Below are positions 42,213-50,309 of a stretch of DNA of 64,000 nt, piece after piece; within the stretch, counting starts at the first letter, position 1; every line of letters begins with the position of its first letter. The position numbers and the translations under genes are program-made. The notes beneath the pieces were generated by a model. The model worked only from the letters and a program-made list of their open reading frames with translations. It was not told where the DNA came from and made no database searches. The stretch is from Bacteroidota bacterium (lineage in GTDB: Bacteria > Bacteroidota > Bacteroidia > Chitinophagales > Saprospiraceae), in assembly GCA_016124585.1 (NCBI GenBank), contig WGNL01000018.1:306047-370046 (forward strand), read 5' to 3'.

Positions 42213-43076
42213 ATGGGCCAGAGCGACATACTGACTACACACCAACCACATTTTGATTTTTCGAAGGAACAACGCCACTCGTTGCACTTGCACCGGCTGC
42301 GCAATTTCCATTCAAAATACCTCGCAACTCGCTTCAGCGTTGACATTTACCTGCCACCGGACTACGATGCCAGCGGTGCCGGACGCTTCCCCGTTCTGTT
42401 TTTCAACGATGGACAGGACATGGAAGCCCTGCGTCTCGCCGACACGCTGACGGCACTTTACGCCAGTCAAAAAATCCCGTCGCTCATCGTCGTAGCCATC
42501 CATGCTGGCGAGCGGTTACAGGAATACGGCACTGCCCATCGGCCCGATTACCGCAACCGGGGCAGCAAGGCACATTTTTATACCAAATTCATTATCAAGG
42601 AGTTATTTCCACATTTGCGGAAAAACTATCCGATCCGGGAAGGGGCGGAGCATACGGCTTTCGCTGGTTTTTCCTTGGGTGGCCTTTCGGCTATGGATAT
42701 TGTCTGGAACAATCATGGCCTTTTCGGCAAGGCGGGCGTTTTTTCCGGTTCCCTGTGGTGGCGGCACAGCGATTTCATCGAAGACGACCCCGATGGTGGC
42801 CGCATCATGCACGAAATCGTTGATACGGGCCTGCACCGTCCCGGCCTCAAGTTTTGGTTCCAGACCGGCACCATGGACGAAACCGACGACCGCAACGCCA
42901 ACGGCGTCATTGATTCCATTGACGATACCCTCGACCTGATGGAACGCCTGAAAAATATCGGCTACCACCACAAGGAAGACCTGCACTACCGGGAAGTGAA
43001 GGATGGCATCCACCATCCGAGCACTTGGGCGGAAGTGCTGCCTGAGTTTTTGGTGTGGGCGTTTGGGAAGGTTTAG
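42213..43076 (+). CDS. Esterase of the enterochelin esterase / esterase D type
   Basis: 287 aa, no signal peptide. Alpha/beta hydrolase with strand YLPPDYDASGAG, then PVLFFNDGQD, the nucleophile elbow GFSLGGLSA (Ser) and the late His in DGIHHPSTW. An acidic insertion DETDDRNANGVIDSIDDT may bind calcium. It is divergent from the ATP-grasp ligase and may belong to the same pathway, for instance releasing or trimming a ligase product. The tandem-repeat hairpin at 43071 separates it from the SDR gene. Confidence 0.8.
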   Translation: MGQSDILTTHQPHFDFSKEQRHSLHLHRLRNFHSKYLATRFSVDIYLPPDYDASGAGRFPVLFFNDGQDMEALRLADTLTALYASQKIPSLIVVAIHAGERLQEYGTAHRPDYRNRGSKAHFYTKFIIKELFPHLRKNYPIREGAEHTAFAGFSLGGLSAMDIVWNNHGLFGKAGVFSGSLWWRHSDFIEDDPDGGRIMHEIVDTGLHRPGLKFWFQTGTMDETDDRNANGVIDSIDDTLDLMERLKNIGYHHKEDLHYREVKDGIHHPSTWAEVLPEFLVWAFGKV

Positions 43077-43131
43077 TAGGTTTAGAAAGTTTAGTTTTGC
43101 CCCAACATAACCTCCTAAACTTTCTAAACTT
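43071..43131. repeat. Tandem-nonamer hairpin between esterase and SDR genes
   Basis: The left arm (43071-43095) reads GTTTAGTAG, GTTTAGAAA, GTTTAG; the right arm (43110-43131) reads CTCCTAAAC, TTTCTAAAC, TTA. The arms are complementary. The right arm ends 4 bases before the SDR ATG. Confidence 0.88.
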
Positions 43132-43135
43132 AATT

Positions 43136-43834
43136 ATGAAAATCATCATAACTGGCGCCACCAAAGGCATTGGCCGAGCCATCGCAGAGAAATTCGCAGC
43201 GGAAGGTTTTGACCTTGCTGTTTGTGCCCGTTCTGAAGCCGATTTGGCTAGTTTCAAAAAGGATTTTGAGGGAAAATATGGCGTAGAAGTTCTCACTAAA
43301 GCCACCGATATGTCCAAAAAAAACGAGGTGCTGGCTTTCGTCGATTTTATCAAAAAACGTTGGAGCGAGGTGGACTGTGTCGTGAACAATGCGGGCGTTT
43401 TTCTGCCCGGTGAAATCTCTGCCGAGCCGGACGGCCAATTGGAATCGCAGATTGAAACCAACCTTTACAGTGCCTACCATTTCACCCGAGCCATGTTGCC
43501 CGTGATGCTCGCCAAGGGCAGTGGCCATATCTTCAACATGTGCAGTATCGCCAGCCAGATTGCCTACCCGAACGGCGGTTCCTACAGCATCTCCAAGTTT
43601 GCGTTGCTGGGTTTTTCCAAAGTGCTGCGGGAGGAACTGAAAACCAAGGGCATCAAGGTCACAGCTATCCTGCCGGGTGCCACTTGGTCGGACAGTTGGG
43701 CGGGCGTCACCCTGCCCGAAAGTCGCCTGATGCAGGCGAACGACATTGCCATTGCCGTGTGGGCTGCTTGGCAAATGAGTCCCGCCGCTGTGGTAGAGGA
43801 CATCGTCATCAGGCCACAGTTGGGGGATTTGTAG
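43136..43834 (+). CDS. Short-chain dehydrogenase/reductase
   Basis: 232 aa from the ATG at 43136; the frame upstream to 43055 runs through the hairpin. NAD(P)-binding TGATKGIGRAI, NNAG, the Ser of SIASQIA and catalytic YSISK are present, so it is an active classical SDR. The basic R after the second strand (CARSEADLAS) suggests NADPH. Substrate unknown; it may or may not relate to the ligase cluster. Confidence 0.9.
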   Translation: MKIIITGATKGIGRAIAEKFAAEGFDLAVCARSEADLASFKKDFEGKYGVEVLTKATDMSKKNEVLAFVDFIKKRWSEVDCVVNNAGVFLPGEISAEPDGQLESQIETNLYSAYHFTRAMLPVMLAKGSGHIFNMCSIASQIAYPNGGSYSISKFALLGFSKVLREELKTKGIKVTAILPGATWSDSWAGVTLPESRLMQANDIAIAVWAAWQMSPAAVVEDIVIRPQLGDL

Positions 43835-43887
43835 GTGTGGAAATATGGCATGAATTTTCCTCATTTTACATCAAAAAAATCTGCCAC

Positions 43888-44423
43888 ATGAAATACTTGG
43901 TTACTTGCCTTGCCATCCCCTTGATACCTACATTTTTGCTGGCGCAATCCGATGCTCCCCGTCTCTCCAAAATGTCCATCGGTAAGTCCGACTGCTCTGC
44001 TTATTTCCCTGCGGAATGCCTGCGTTTGAGCTGTCAAAATCGGAGGATGGCGCAGATGTTTACACTTCAGAGATGGAGCTGGGCGAGTACCGCTTCGGCT
44101 GTATTGCAGTCAAATTTACGGAGCCGTTTACCGATTCTTCGCCGGAGGAAATGGAGGATTTGCTGGTTTCCTATTTGGATTATTTGAAGGAGCAATTTGA
44201 AATAACAGATGCAGCGGGCTACGGAAAAGGTCATCTTCAAGAAGGGCATCCCGACGTGCGGGGCGTGATTGATTATTGGCAGGATGCAGAAGAAACGCAG
44301 TTCGCTGTGAAGGGCTGGGTGAACCAACGTTATCTGGGAATCATGTTCATTTACGGTGCAACGGAATACCCTATTTTCAATGTGCAGCAGATGTATTTGG
44401 ACGGATTTCGGTTTGGGGAGTAA
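43888..44423 (+). pseudogene. Secreted hypothetical protein, frameshifted
   Basis: The ATG at 43888 starts a signal peptide (MKYLVTCLAIPLIPTFLLAQ) and a reading frame that is good up to about SDCSAYFPA. From 44016 the downstream frame (MPAFELSKSEDGADVYTSEM) continues to the TAA-type stop at 44423. The likely original text CCTGCGGGAATGCCT has lost one G at 44009-44013; restoring it would give about 179 aa. The rest is an unknown soluble domain with GYRFGC-like strands and IMFIYGATEYP. It is either a recent mutation or a base-call error. Function unknown. Confidence 0.7.
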
Positions 44424-44482
44424 GGCTTTTCATTTCTCGTAAATCCCCTATCTTCCCGCCCTAAAACTAACCATCACCCGCA

Positions 44483-47314
44483 ATGACAAACAACGACAAA
44501 CGCCTTTTCCTCCTTGACGGCCATGCCCTCGTTTACCGGGCGCACTACGCCTTCATCACCCGCCCGCTCATCAATTCCAAAGGCTGGGACACGAGCGCCA
44601 TCACGGGCTTCGTGCGCACCCTCACCGACCTCATCAACAACCAGAAGCCGACGCACCTCGCCGTGAGCTTCGACCTGCCGGGCGGCACTTTCCGGGATGA
44701 TTGGTTTCCTGAGTACAAGGCCAACCGGGACGCACAGCCGGAGGGCATTACGTTTGGACTGCCATGGATTATGAAAATCCTGGAGGCATGGAAAATCCCC
44801 ATCCTGACGCTGCCACGGTATGAAGCGGATGACGTGATTGGCACCATTGCGAAGAAAGCAGAAAAAGCTGGTTATCAGGTTTTTATGGTAACTCCAGACA
44901 AAGATTACGGCCAGCTCGTCAGCCCCAATATTTTCATGTACAAACCCGGCAAAGCAGGCGGCGAAGTCGAGATTTGGGGCGAAAAGGAGGTCTGCGATAA
45001 CTGGAATATTGATAACGTGGATCAGGTGGTGGACATTCTGGGATTGCAAGGCGACGCTGTGGACAATATCCCCGGTGTGCCCGGCATCGGCCCGAAAACA
45101 GCGGCGACCCTGCTCAAAGAATTTGGTTCGGTGGAAAACCTGCTCGAAAATGTGGACAAGGTGAAGGGCAAAAACCAAGAGAAACTGCGTGATTTTGCGG
45201 AGCAAGCAAGGCTCTCCAAAAAGCTCGCCCGCATTGACATCGAAGCGCCGATTGAGTTTCACGAAGAAAATTTCAACCTTGACCCTTTTGATAGGGAAGC
45301 GTTGACGGAAATATTCAAAGAGTTGGAATTCAGAACTTTAGCAGTGCAAATCCTCGGCGGCGATGGCACTCCGAACTCTGCGCCAAAACCCACTGCAAAA
45401 GCACCCGCTGCTGGTTCGCAGGGCAATCTTTTTGGCGAAGCCGAGGCTGCTCCACGACAATCTGCTGCCCCACCCATTCCCGCCCACTCCATTGCGGAGA
45501 AAAACGCCGAGAACACGCCGCACGCCTACCATCTCGCCGATACACCTGAGAAGCGGGCAGAACTCGTCGCCGTTTTATCGAAAGCCAAAAGTATCTCGTT
45601 CGATACCGAAACTACGAGCATTGACCAGATGCTGGCCGAACTCGTGGGCATGTCGTTCAGCGTGACGCCGCACGAGGCTTGGTACGTGCCTGTCCCCGCC
45701 GATAGGGAAGGGGCGCAGGCCATCGTTGAAGAATTCAGGCAAGTGCTTGAAAATGAGGCAATTGAGAAAATCGGTCAGAACATAAAATACGACGCCGTGG
45801 TCTTCAAAAACTACGGCGTGGAGGTCTGCGGCTACTGGTTCGACACGATGCTGGCGCATTACCTGCTGGAGCCGGAGCTTCGCCACGGCATGGATTATCT
45901 CTCAGAAACTTACTTGAAATACGCCCCGATTTCCATCGAAACCTTGATAGGAAAAGGCGTCAACCAACTCAGTATGCGGGACGTACGAGTGGAGCGGGTA
46001 GCCGAATACGCCGCCGAAGATGCCGATGTGACGCTGCAATTGGCTGATTATTTCAAGCCGAAACTCAAGGAGGAAGAGGGTCTTCAAAACCTCTACGACA
46101 CGATGGAGCGACCCCTCATCAAGGTCATCGTGGACATGGAGTATGAGGGTATTCGGGTAGATGGAGATTTGCTTCGCAACTACTCCAAGGAACTTGAAAA
46201 AAGCATCGCCGATCTGGAGCAACAGATTTATAAAATGGCGGGGATGCAGTTCAACATCGCCTCGCCGAAGCAGATTGGCGAGGTGCTGTTCGACCGGATG
46301 AAACTGCCCTACCGCTGGGCGAAAACCAAGACAGGCGCCTACTCCACCGACGAGGCCAAGTTGACGGAAATGGCCGCCGAGCAGCCCTTTGTCGCTGAGA
46401 TTTTGAAGCACCGGGGTCTGTCTAAGTTGAAGTCTACCTATGTAGATGCGCTGCCCTTGCAGGTACACCCCCGCACGGGCCGGGTGCATACCTCGTTCAA
46501 CCAGGCGCTGGCCGCCACGGGCCGCCTCGCCTCCAACAACCCCAACCTTCAGAACATCCCCATCAAGACGCCGGAGGGCCGCAAGGTGCGGGAGGCCTTC
46601 ATCCCACGGGACGAAAACCACCTGCTGCTCAGCGCCGACTACTCGCAGGTCGAGCTGCGCCTCATTGCCGAAATCAGCGGGGACGAGGCCATGATCGAGG
46701 CGTTCCAACTGAACCAGGACATCCACCGGGCTACGGCGGCAAAAGTTTATGGCGTGCCTTACGAGGAAGTGACGAGCGACCAACGCCGCAACGCCAAGAC
46801 GGTCAATTTCTCCATTATTTATGGGGCTGGCGCAACAAACGTGTCGCAGCAACTCGGCATCAAGCGTACCGAGGCGAAGGAACTGATTGACACATACTTC
46901 CAGCAGTACAACGGCCTGAAACGCTACATGGAGGACATCGTGGAGGGCGCCCGTGAGCATGGCTACGTGAAGACCCTGCTCGGTCGCCGGCGCTACCTAC
47001 GTGACATTGACAGCCGCAACTCCCTCGCCCGCAGCAATGCCGAACGAGTGGCCATCAATACCCCCATCCAAGGCACGGCTGCCGACCTCATCAAGGTGGC
47101 GATGATCAATATCCACAAGGCGCTATTGGATAAAAACCTTGGCACGAAGATGATTTTGCAGGTGCATGACGAACTAGTTTTCGATGTGCCAAAAGACGAG
47201 TTGGAAACGGTGAAGCCGATTATCCTCGACCTGATGACGAATGCGATTCCGAACCTGAAAGTGCCGATTTTGGTGGAAATGGGAGTCGGAGGGAATTGGT
47301 TGGAGGCGCATTGA
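44483..47314 (+). CDS. polA: DNA polymerase I
   Basis: 943 aa with the three standard domains. The 5'-3' nuclease (1-290) has FLLDGHALVYRAHY and GDAVDNIPGVPGIGPKTA. The proofreading domain (about 350-530) keeps the D-x-E motif in SFDTETTSI near residue 373. The polymerase domain has LLSADYSQVELRLIAE near 718, the finger helix RRNAKTVNFSIIYG and the catalytic HDELVFDV near 894. Acts in replication and repair. No operon partner is evident; a 12-bp inverted repeat follows. Confidence 0.97.
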   Translation: MTNNDKRLFLLDGHALVYRAHYAFITRPLINSKGWDTSAITGFVRTLTDLINNQKPTHLAVSFDLPGGTFRDDWFPEYKANRDAQPEGITFGLPWIMKILEAWKIPILTLPRYEADDVIGTIAKKAEKAGYQVFMVTPDKDYGQLVSPNIFMYKPGKAGGEVEIWGEKEVCDNWNIDNVDQVVDILGLQGDAVDNIPGVPGIGPKTAATLLKEFGSVENLLENVDKVKGKNQEKLRDFAEQARLSKKLARIDIEAPIEFHEENFNLDPFDREALTEIFKELEFRTLAVQILGGDGTPNSAPKPTAKAPAAGSQGNLFGEAEAAPRQSAAPPIPAHSIAEKNAENTPHAYHLADTPEKRAELVAVLSKAKSISFDTETTSIDQMLAELVGMSFSVTPHEAWYVPVPADREGAQAIVEEFRQVLENEAIEKIGQNIKYDAVVFKNYGVEVCGYWFDTMLAHYLLEPELRHGMDYLSETYLKYAPISIETLIGKGVNQLSMRDVRVERVAEYAAEDADVTLQLADYFKPKLKEEEGLQNLYDTMERPLIKVIVDMEYEGIRVDGDLLRNYSKELEKSIADLEQQIYKMAGMQFNIASPKQIGEVLFDRMKLPYRWAKTKTGAYSTDEAKLTEMAAEQPFVAEILKHRGLSKLKSTYVDALPLQVHPRTGRVHTSFNQALAATGRLASNNPNLQNIPIKTPEGRKVREAFIPRDENHLLLSADYSQVELRLIAEISGDEAMIEAFQLNQDIHRATAAKVYGVPYEEVTSDQRRNAKTVNFSIIYGAGATNVSQQLGIKRTEAKELIDTYFQQYNGLKRYMEDIVEGAREHGYVKTLLGRRRYLRDIDSRNSLARSNAERVAINTPIQGTAADLIKVAMINIHKALLDKNLGTKMILQVHDELVFDVPKDELETVKPIILDLMTNAIPNLKVPILVEMGVGGNWLEAH

Positions 47315-47319
47315 TGATT

Positions 47320-47357
47320 GATTTAGGGAGGCTGCTTTTTAATTTCCTCCCTAAATC
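47320..47357. terminator. Inverted repeat after polA, likely bidirectional terminator
   Basis: GATTTAGGGAGG (47320-47331) and CCTCCCTAAATC (47346-47357) are exact complements with a T-rich loop. It overlaps the end of the convergent 47351 gene. There is no T-tract after the plus-strand stem. Confidence 0.55.
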
Positions 47358-48037
47358 CCCGTAACAATATTCATAAAATCCCAAGCAACCAGCAGTGTCT
47401 CCCCTTCATAATGCAGCCCTGTCGTCAGCCGTTTGCTGTGAAGTGCCAGTATTTCCTCGTCTTTTTTCAAAAAAGTAAAAATGGTGCGCACGACCTTGAA
47501 GTAGCGGCCCACCTCGTTAACGGTAGGTATATCGCGGCTGCCTAGCAGTTCCATCAAGTTCCGAAATTTTTCAAAATCAAAAAGTAAGTACTGCGTCGGA
47601 TAGCGGAAAGCAAGGTAAAGCGACACCATCTGGTAATTGTCGTGGTGGTAATGGCTGTTGAGTTTGGAAGCGGGATGTGCTTCCCGCCAAGCAGTCAGTA
47701 ATTCGTCGCAATGGAACACGAAGCGGCCAACCCTTCCGTCCAAGTCTTTGGTCTCATTGAAAAGGTCTTGAAATAGATACCGCACGAACTCCCGGTCCAT
47801 TTCGATTAACTTGAGCATCATCTCCTTCGGCTCGTAATGTTCCCGTTTCCAGAGGCGGCGGGAGCGGGAGTTTTCGAGGCTGCGGTCGTACGTCGTTCGG
47901 AAATCCAGCGCTTCCACATCCCAGTTTTCTTGGAAAATTCGTTGCGACTCCCACGGAAGGTAAGGGTCGTGCTTTGGGTTATTACGAAGAAAATCGGCGT
48001 ATTGCCGGATGGCGTCATTGAGTTTTTGCAGATTCAT
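47351..48037 (-). CDS. Hypothetical protein
   Basis: 228 aa, soluble, mostly helical, rich in charged and aromatic residues. Features: RLWKREHYEPKEMMLKLIEM, RFVFHCDELLTAW, NSHYHHDNYQMVSLYLAFRY and a C-terminal FLKKDEEILALHSKR. It recalls the N-terminal region of some AAA/McrB-like proteins, but this is memory-based and not tested. No catalytic motif identified. Stands alone between polA and the phosphoesterase. Confidence 0.7.
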   Translation of the reverse strand: MNLQKLNDAIRQYADFLRNNPKHDPYLPWESQRIFQENWDVEALDFRTTYDRSLENSRSRRLWKREHYEPKEMMLKLIEMDREFVRYLFQDLFNETKDLDGRVGRFVFHCDELLTAWREAHPASKLNSHYHHDNYQMVSLYLAFRYPTQYLLFDFEKFRNLMELLGSRDIPTVNEVGRYFKVVRTIFTFLKKDEEILALHSKRLTTGLHYEGETLLVAWDFMNIVTGI

Positions 48038-48140
48038 GGCCGCAATTTCGTGCTGTTTTTTACTTCAAATAGCTCTGAAGTGCATTTGTCGCAAAAAATC
48101 ATGCAAAACTTGACGGCGATGCCACATATTTGCAGAAGTG

Positions 48141-48213
48141 GAAATTGGGAATTTAGAAATTGGGAATTAGGTATTTGAAAGCCTCCCAATACCTAATTCC
48201 CAATACCCAACAC
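48141..48213. repeat. Tandem-octamer hairpin before the phosphoesterase
   Basis: The left arm (48141-48175) repeats AATTGGGA/ATTTAGA/ATTGGGA/ATTAGGT; the right arm (48184-48213) repeats TCCCAATA/CCTAATTC/CCAATACC. The arms are complementary. The right arm ends 10 bases before the ATG at 48224. Confidence 0.85.
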
Positions 48214-48223
48214 CAAACGTAGC

Positions 48224-48973
48224 ATGAGACTTATTCAAATCACTGACCTGCACGTAGCGAGCGAAGACGAGTTCACACATGGCGTGGATGTGCGTCAGAA
48301 TTTTTTGGATATCCTGCAAGCGGTCAAATCTTTCGCTCCCGAACACCTCATCGTCTCTGGCGATCTTGCCTTCGATACTGCCAACGAACAGGTCTATCAT
48401 TGGATGAAGGCTCATTTTGATGGGCTAGGTATTCCCTACTCCGTCATTGCTGGGAACCATGATGAATCCAAGCTCTTGGCCAAGGTTTTCCAAATTGAGC
48501 ACCTCCTTACCGGGGATGACCTCTACTACAAACTTGACTTGCCCAGTCATACGTTTCTCCTCCTCGAAACCTCAAGAGGTACTATGTCCCAAGCCCAACT
48601 TGAGTGGCTAGGCAACTCGTTGGCAGGCTTGAACGGTCCTGCCACCATCTTCATGCACCACCCGCCCGTGGAAGGCGGCGTGCCCTACATGGACATCAAT
48701 TATCCGCTTCGCAACATGGCCGAAGTGCAGGAAGTGCTGTTCCGGCACCCACATCCGGTGTATGTTTTTTGTGGGCATTACCATGTGGAGAAAATGCTTT
48801 GCGTGAAAAACCTCACCGTTCACATCACCCCAACCACCTATTTTCAAATGAAATGGCAGCAGCCAGAATTTGCGCTTGACCACCTGAAAATCGGCCTTCG
48901 GGAAATCAACCTGCGCCCCGATGGCGTGGTGGAGAGCGCAGTGGTGTATTACGAAGGGAATAAAACAGGATAA
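48224..48973 (+). CDS. Calcineurin-like phosphoesterase (CpdA-like)
   Basis: 249 aa, cytosolic. Metal ligands appear in order: ITDLHV (D, H), SGDLAFD, GNHDES, FMHHPP and FCGHYHVEK. This order and spacing match cyclic 3',5'-nucleotide phosphodiesterases of the CpdA group. The actual substrate is not proven. Hairpins flank it on both sides. Confidence 0.85.
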   Translation: MRLIQITDLHVASEDEFTHGVDVRQNFLDILQAVKSFAPEHLIVSGDLAFDTANEQVYHWMKAHFDGLGIPYSVIAGNHDESKLLAKVFQIEHLLTGDDLYYKLDLPSHTFLLLETSRGTMSQAQLEWLGNSLAGLNGPATIFMHHPPVEGGVPYMDINYPLRNMAEVQEVLFRHPHPVYVFCGHYHVEKMLCVKNLTVHITPTTYFQMKWQQPEFALDHLKIGLREINLRPDGVVESAVVYYEGNKTG

Positions 48974-49048
48974 GGGTTTTTGGTTTCAAGTTTCAGGTTT
49001 CAAGGGGAGTCCCGCACGAAACCTGAAACCAAGAACCTGAAACCCTTC
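48974..49048. repeat. Tandem-heptamer hairpin before the aminotransferase
   Basis: The left arm (48974-49003) has GGTTTCAA, GTTTCAG, GTTTCAAG; the right arm (49018-49048) has GAAACCTGAAACC, AAGAACCTGAAACCC. The arms are complementary. The aminotransferase ATG is 20 bases further on. Confidence 0.88.
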
Positions 49049-49067
49049 AAAACAGAACGCCGAATAA

Positions 49068-50210
49068 ATGCTTCTTTCCTCCAAACTGCCGGGCGTCGGC
49101 ACCTCCATTTTTACCGTTATGTCGGCTATGGCCGCTGAGCATGGAGCCATCAATCTCGCACAGGGGTTCCCCGATTTTGACTGCTCTGACCGTCTCAAAG
49201 GGCTAGTCGAAAAGTACATGCGCCTTGGCCACAACCAGTATGCACCCATGCCGGGTGTTCCTGCGCTTCGCAAAATCATGGCCGAGAAAATCAAGTCGCT
49301 CTACGGCCTGACGGTTGACCCTGATACCGAAATCACCATCACGAGCGGGGCCACTCAGGCGCTTTACTGCGCTGTTTCAACTTTCATACGGCCCGATGAC
49401 GATGTGATTTTGGTGGAGCCTGCATACGATTCATATCGCCCCTCCATCGAAGTGAACGGCGGCAGGCCCATCGTCTATGAAATGAGCGCCCCCGACTACA
49501 CAATTGATTGGCGATTACTGGAACGCCTCATCACTTGGAAAACCCGGATGATTGTCATCAATACCCCGCACAACCCAACGGGAAAAACTCTAAAAGAAGC
49601 TGATTGGAAGGAACTGCAACACCTCGCCGTGAACCGTGACATCATCGTGCTTTGCGATGAAGCTTATGAGCACCTCGTCTTCGATGGCGAGCGGCACGAG
49701 AGCCTGCTTCGGTATCCGCTGATTTACGAGCGGGGCATGTCGGTTTTTTCCTTCGGTAAAACACTGCACACAACTGGCTGGAAACTCGGCTGCATCGTCG
49801 CGCCACCTGACCTCACGAAAGAGTTCCGTAAGGTGCATCAGTTCAATGTTTTCGCCGTGAACACCCCGATGCAGCACGCCGTGGCGGAATATTTCGAGAC
49901 GCCCGACGACTACTTGGCGTTGAACGATTTTTTTGAAAAAAAGCGGGACTTCCTACTCGGTGCTATGTCGAATTCTAGGTTCAAGCCATTGCATAGCGAA
50001 GGTTCGTACTTTCAATTGTACGATTACTCGGCCATCAGCGATGAGCCGGATACCGAGTTCGTAAAACGGTTGCTCATCGAACACAAAGTAGCAGCCATTC
50101 CTGTTTCTGCGTTTTACAGCAACAACAAGCAAGAACGCGTTATCCGGCTTTGCTTCGCAAAACAAGAGGAAACACTGGCAAAGGCCGCTGCGATTTTGAG
50201 CAAAATCTGA
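49068..50210 (+). CDS. PLP-dependent aminotransferase, methionine (YbdL) type
   Basis: 380 aa, fold type I aminotransferase. The PLP lysine is in SFGKTLHTTGWKLG; NTPHNPTGKTL and LCDEAYEHLVF are the other cofactor motifs. The N-terminal IFTVMSAMAAEHGAINLAQGFPDF and the TPMQHAVAEY motif are typical of the methionine/kynurenine aminotransferase (YbdL) branch. Acts on Met and aromatic 2-oxo acids in methionine salvage. Start at 49068. Confidence 0.9.
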   Translation: MLLSSKLPGVGTSIFTVMSAMAAEHGAINLAQGFPDFDCSDRLKGLVEKYMRLGHNQYAPMPGVPALRKIMAEKIKSLYGLTVDPDTEITITSGATQALYCAVSTFIRPDDDVILVEPAYDSYRPSIEVNGGRPIVYEMSAPDYTIDWRLLERLITWKTRMIVINTPHNPTGKTLKEADWKELQHLAVNRDIIVLCDEAYEHLVFDGERHESLLRYPLIYERGMSVFSFGKTLHTTGWKLGCIVAPPDLTKEFRKVHQFNVFAVNTPMQHAVAEYFETPDDYLALNDFFEKKRDFLLGAMSNSRFKPLHSEGSYFQLYDYSAISDEPDTEFVKRLLIEHKVAAIPVSAFYSNNKQERVIRLCFAKQEETLAKAAAILSKI

Positions 50211-50272
50211 GCGCTTCCCCACTTTGATTTTGATAAAAATTGAAACTGCTTATTTTTACTCACTGACCCTAC

Positions 50273-50302
50273 CTCGAAACCCGCAACTCACAACTCGAAA
50301 CT
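50273..50302. repeat. One-armed CGAAACT/AACTC repeat before the acyl-CoA ligase gene
   Basis: CTCGAAAC, CCGCAACT, CACAACT and CGAAACT stand in tandem and resemble one arm of the hairpin family. No complementary arm is visible. The ATG at 50310 follows. Confidence 0.5.
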
Positions 50303-50309
50303 TAAAAGT

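Noticed and set aside
45902..46960. 352-codon minus-strand frame opposite polA
   Set aside because: Shadow of the GC-rich polA reading frame; polA motifs are complete on the plus strand.
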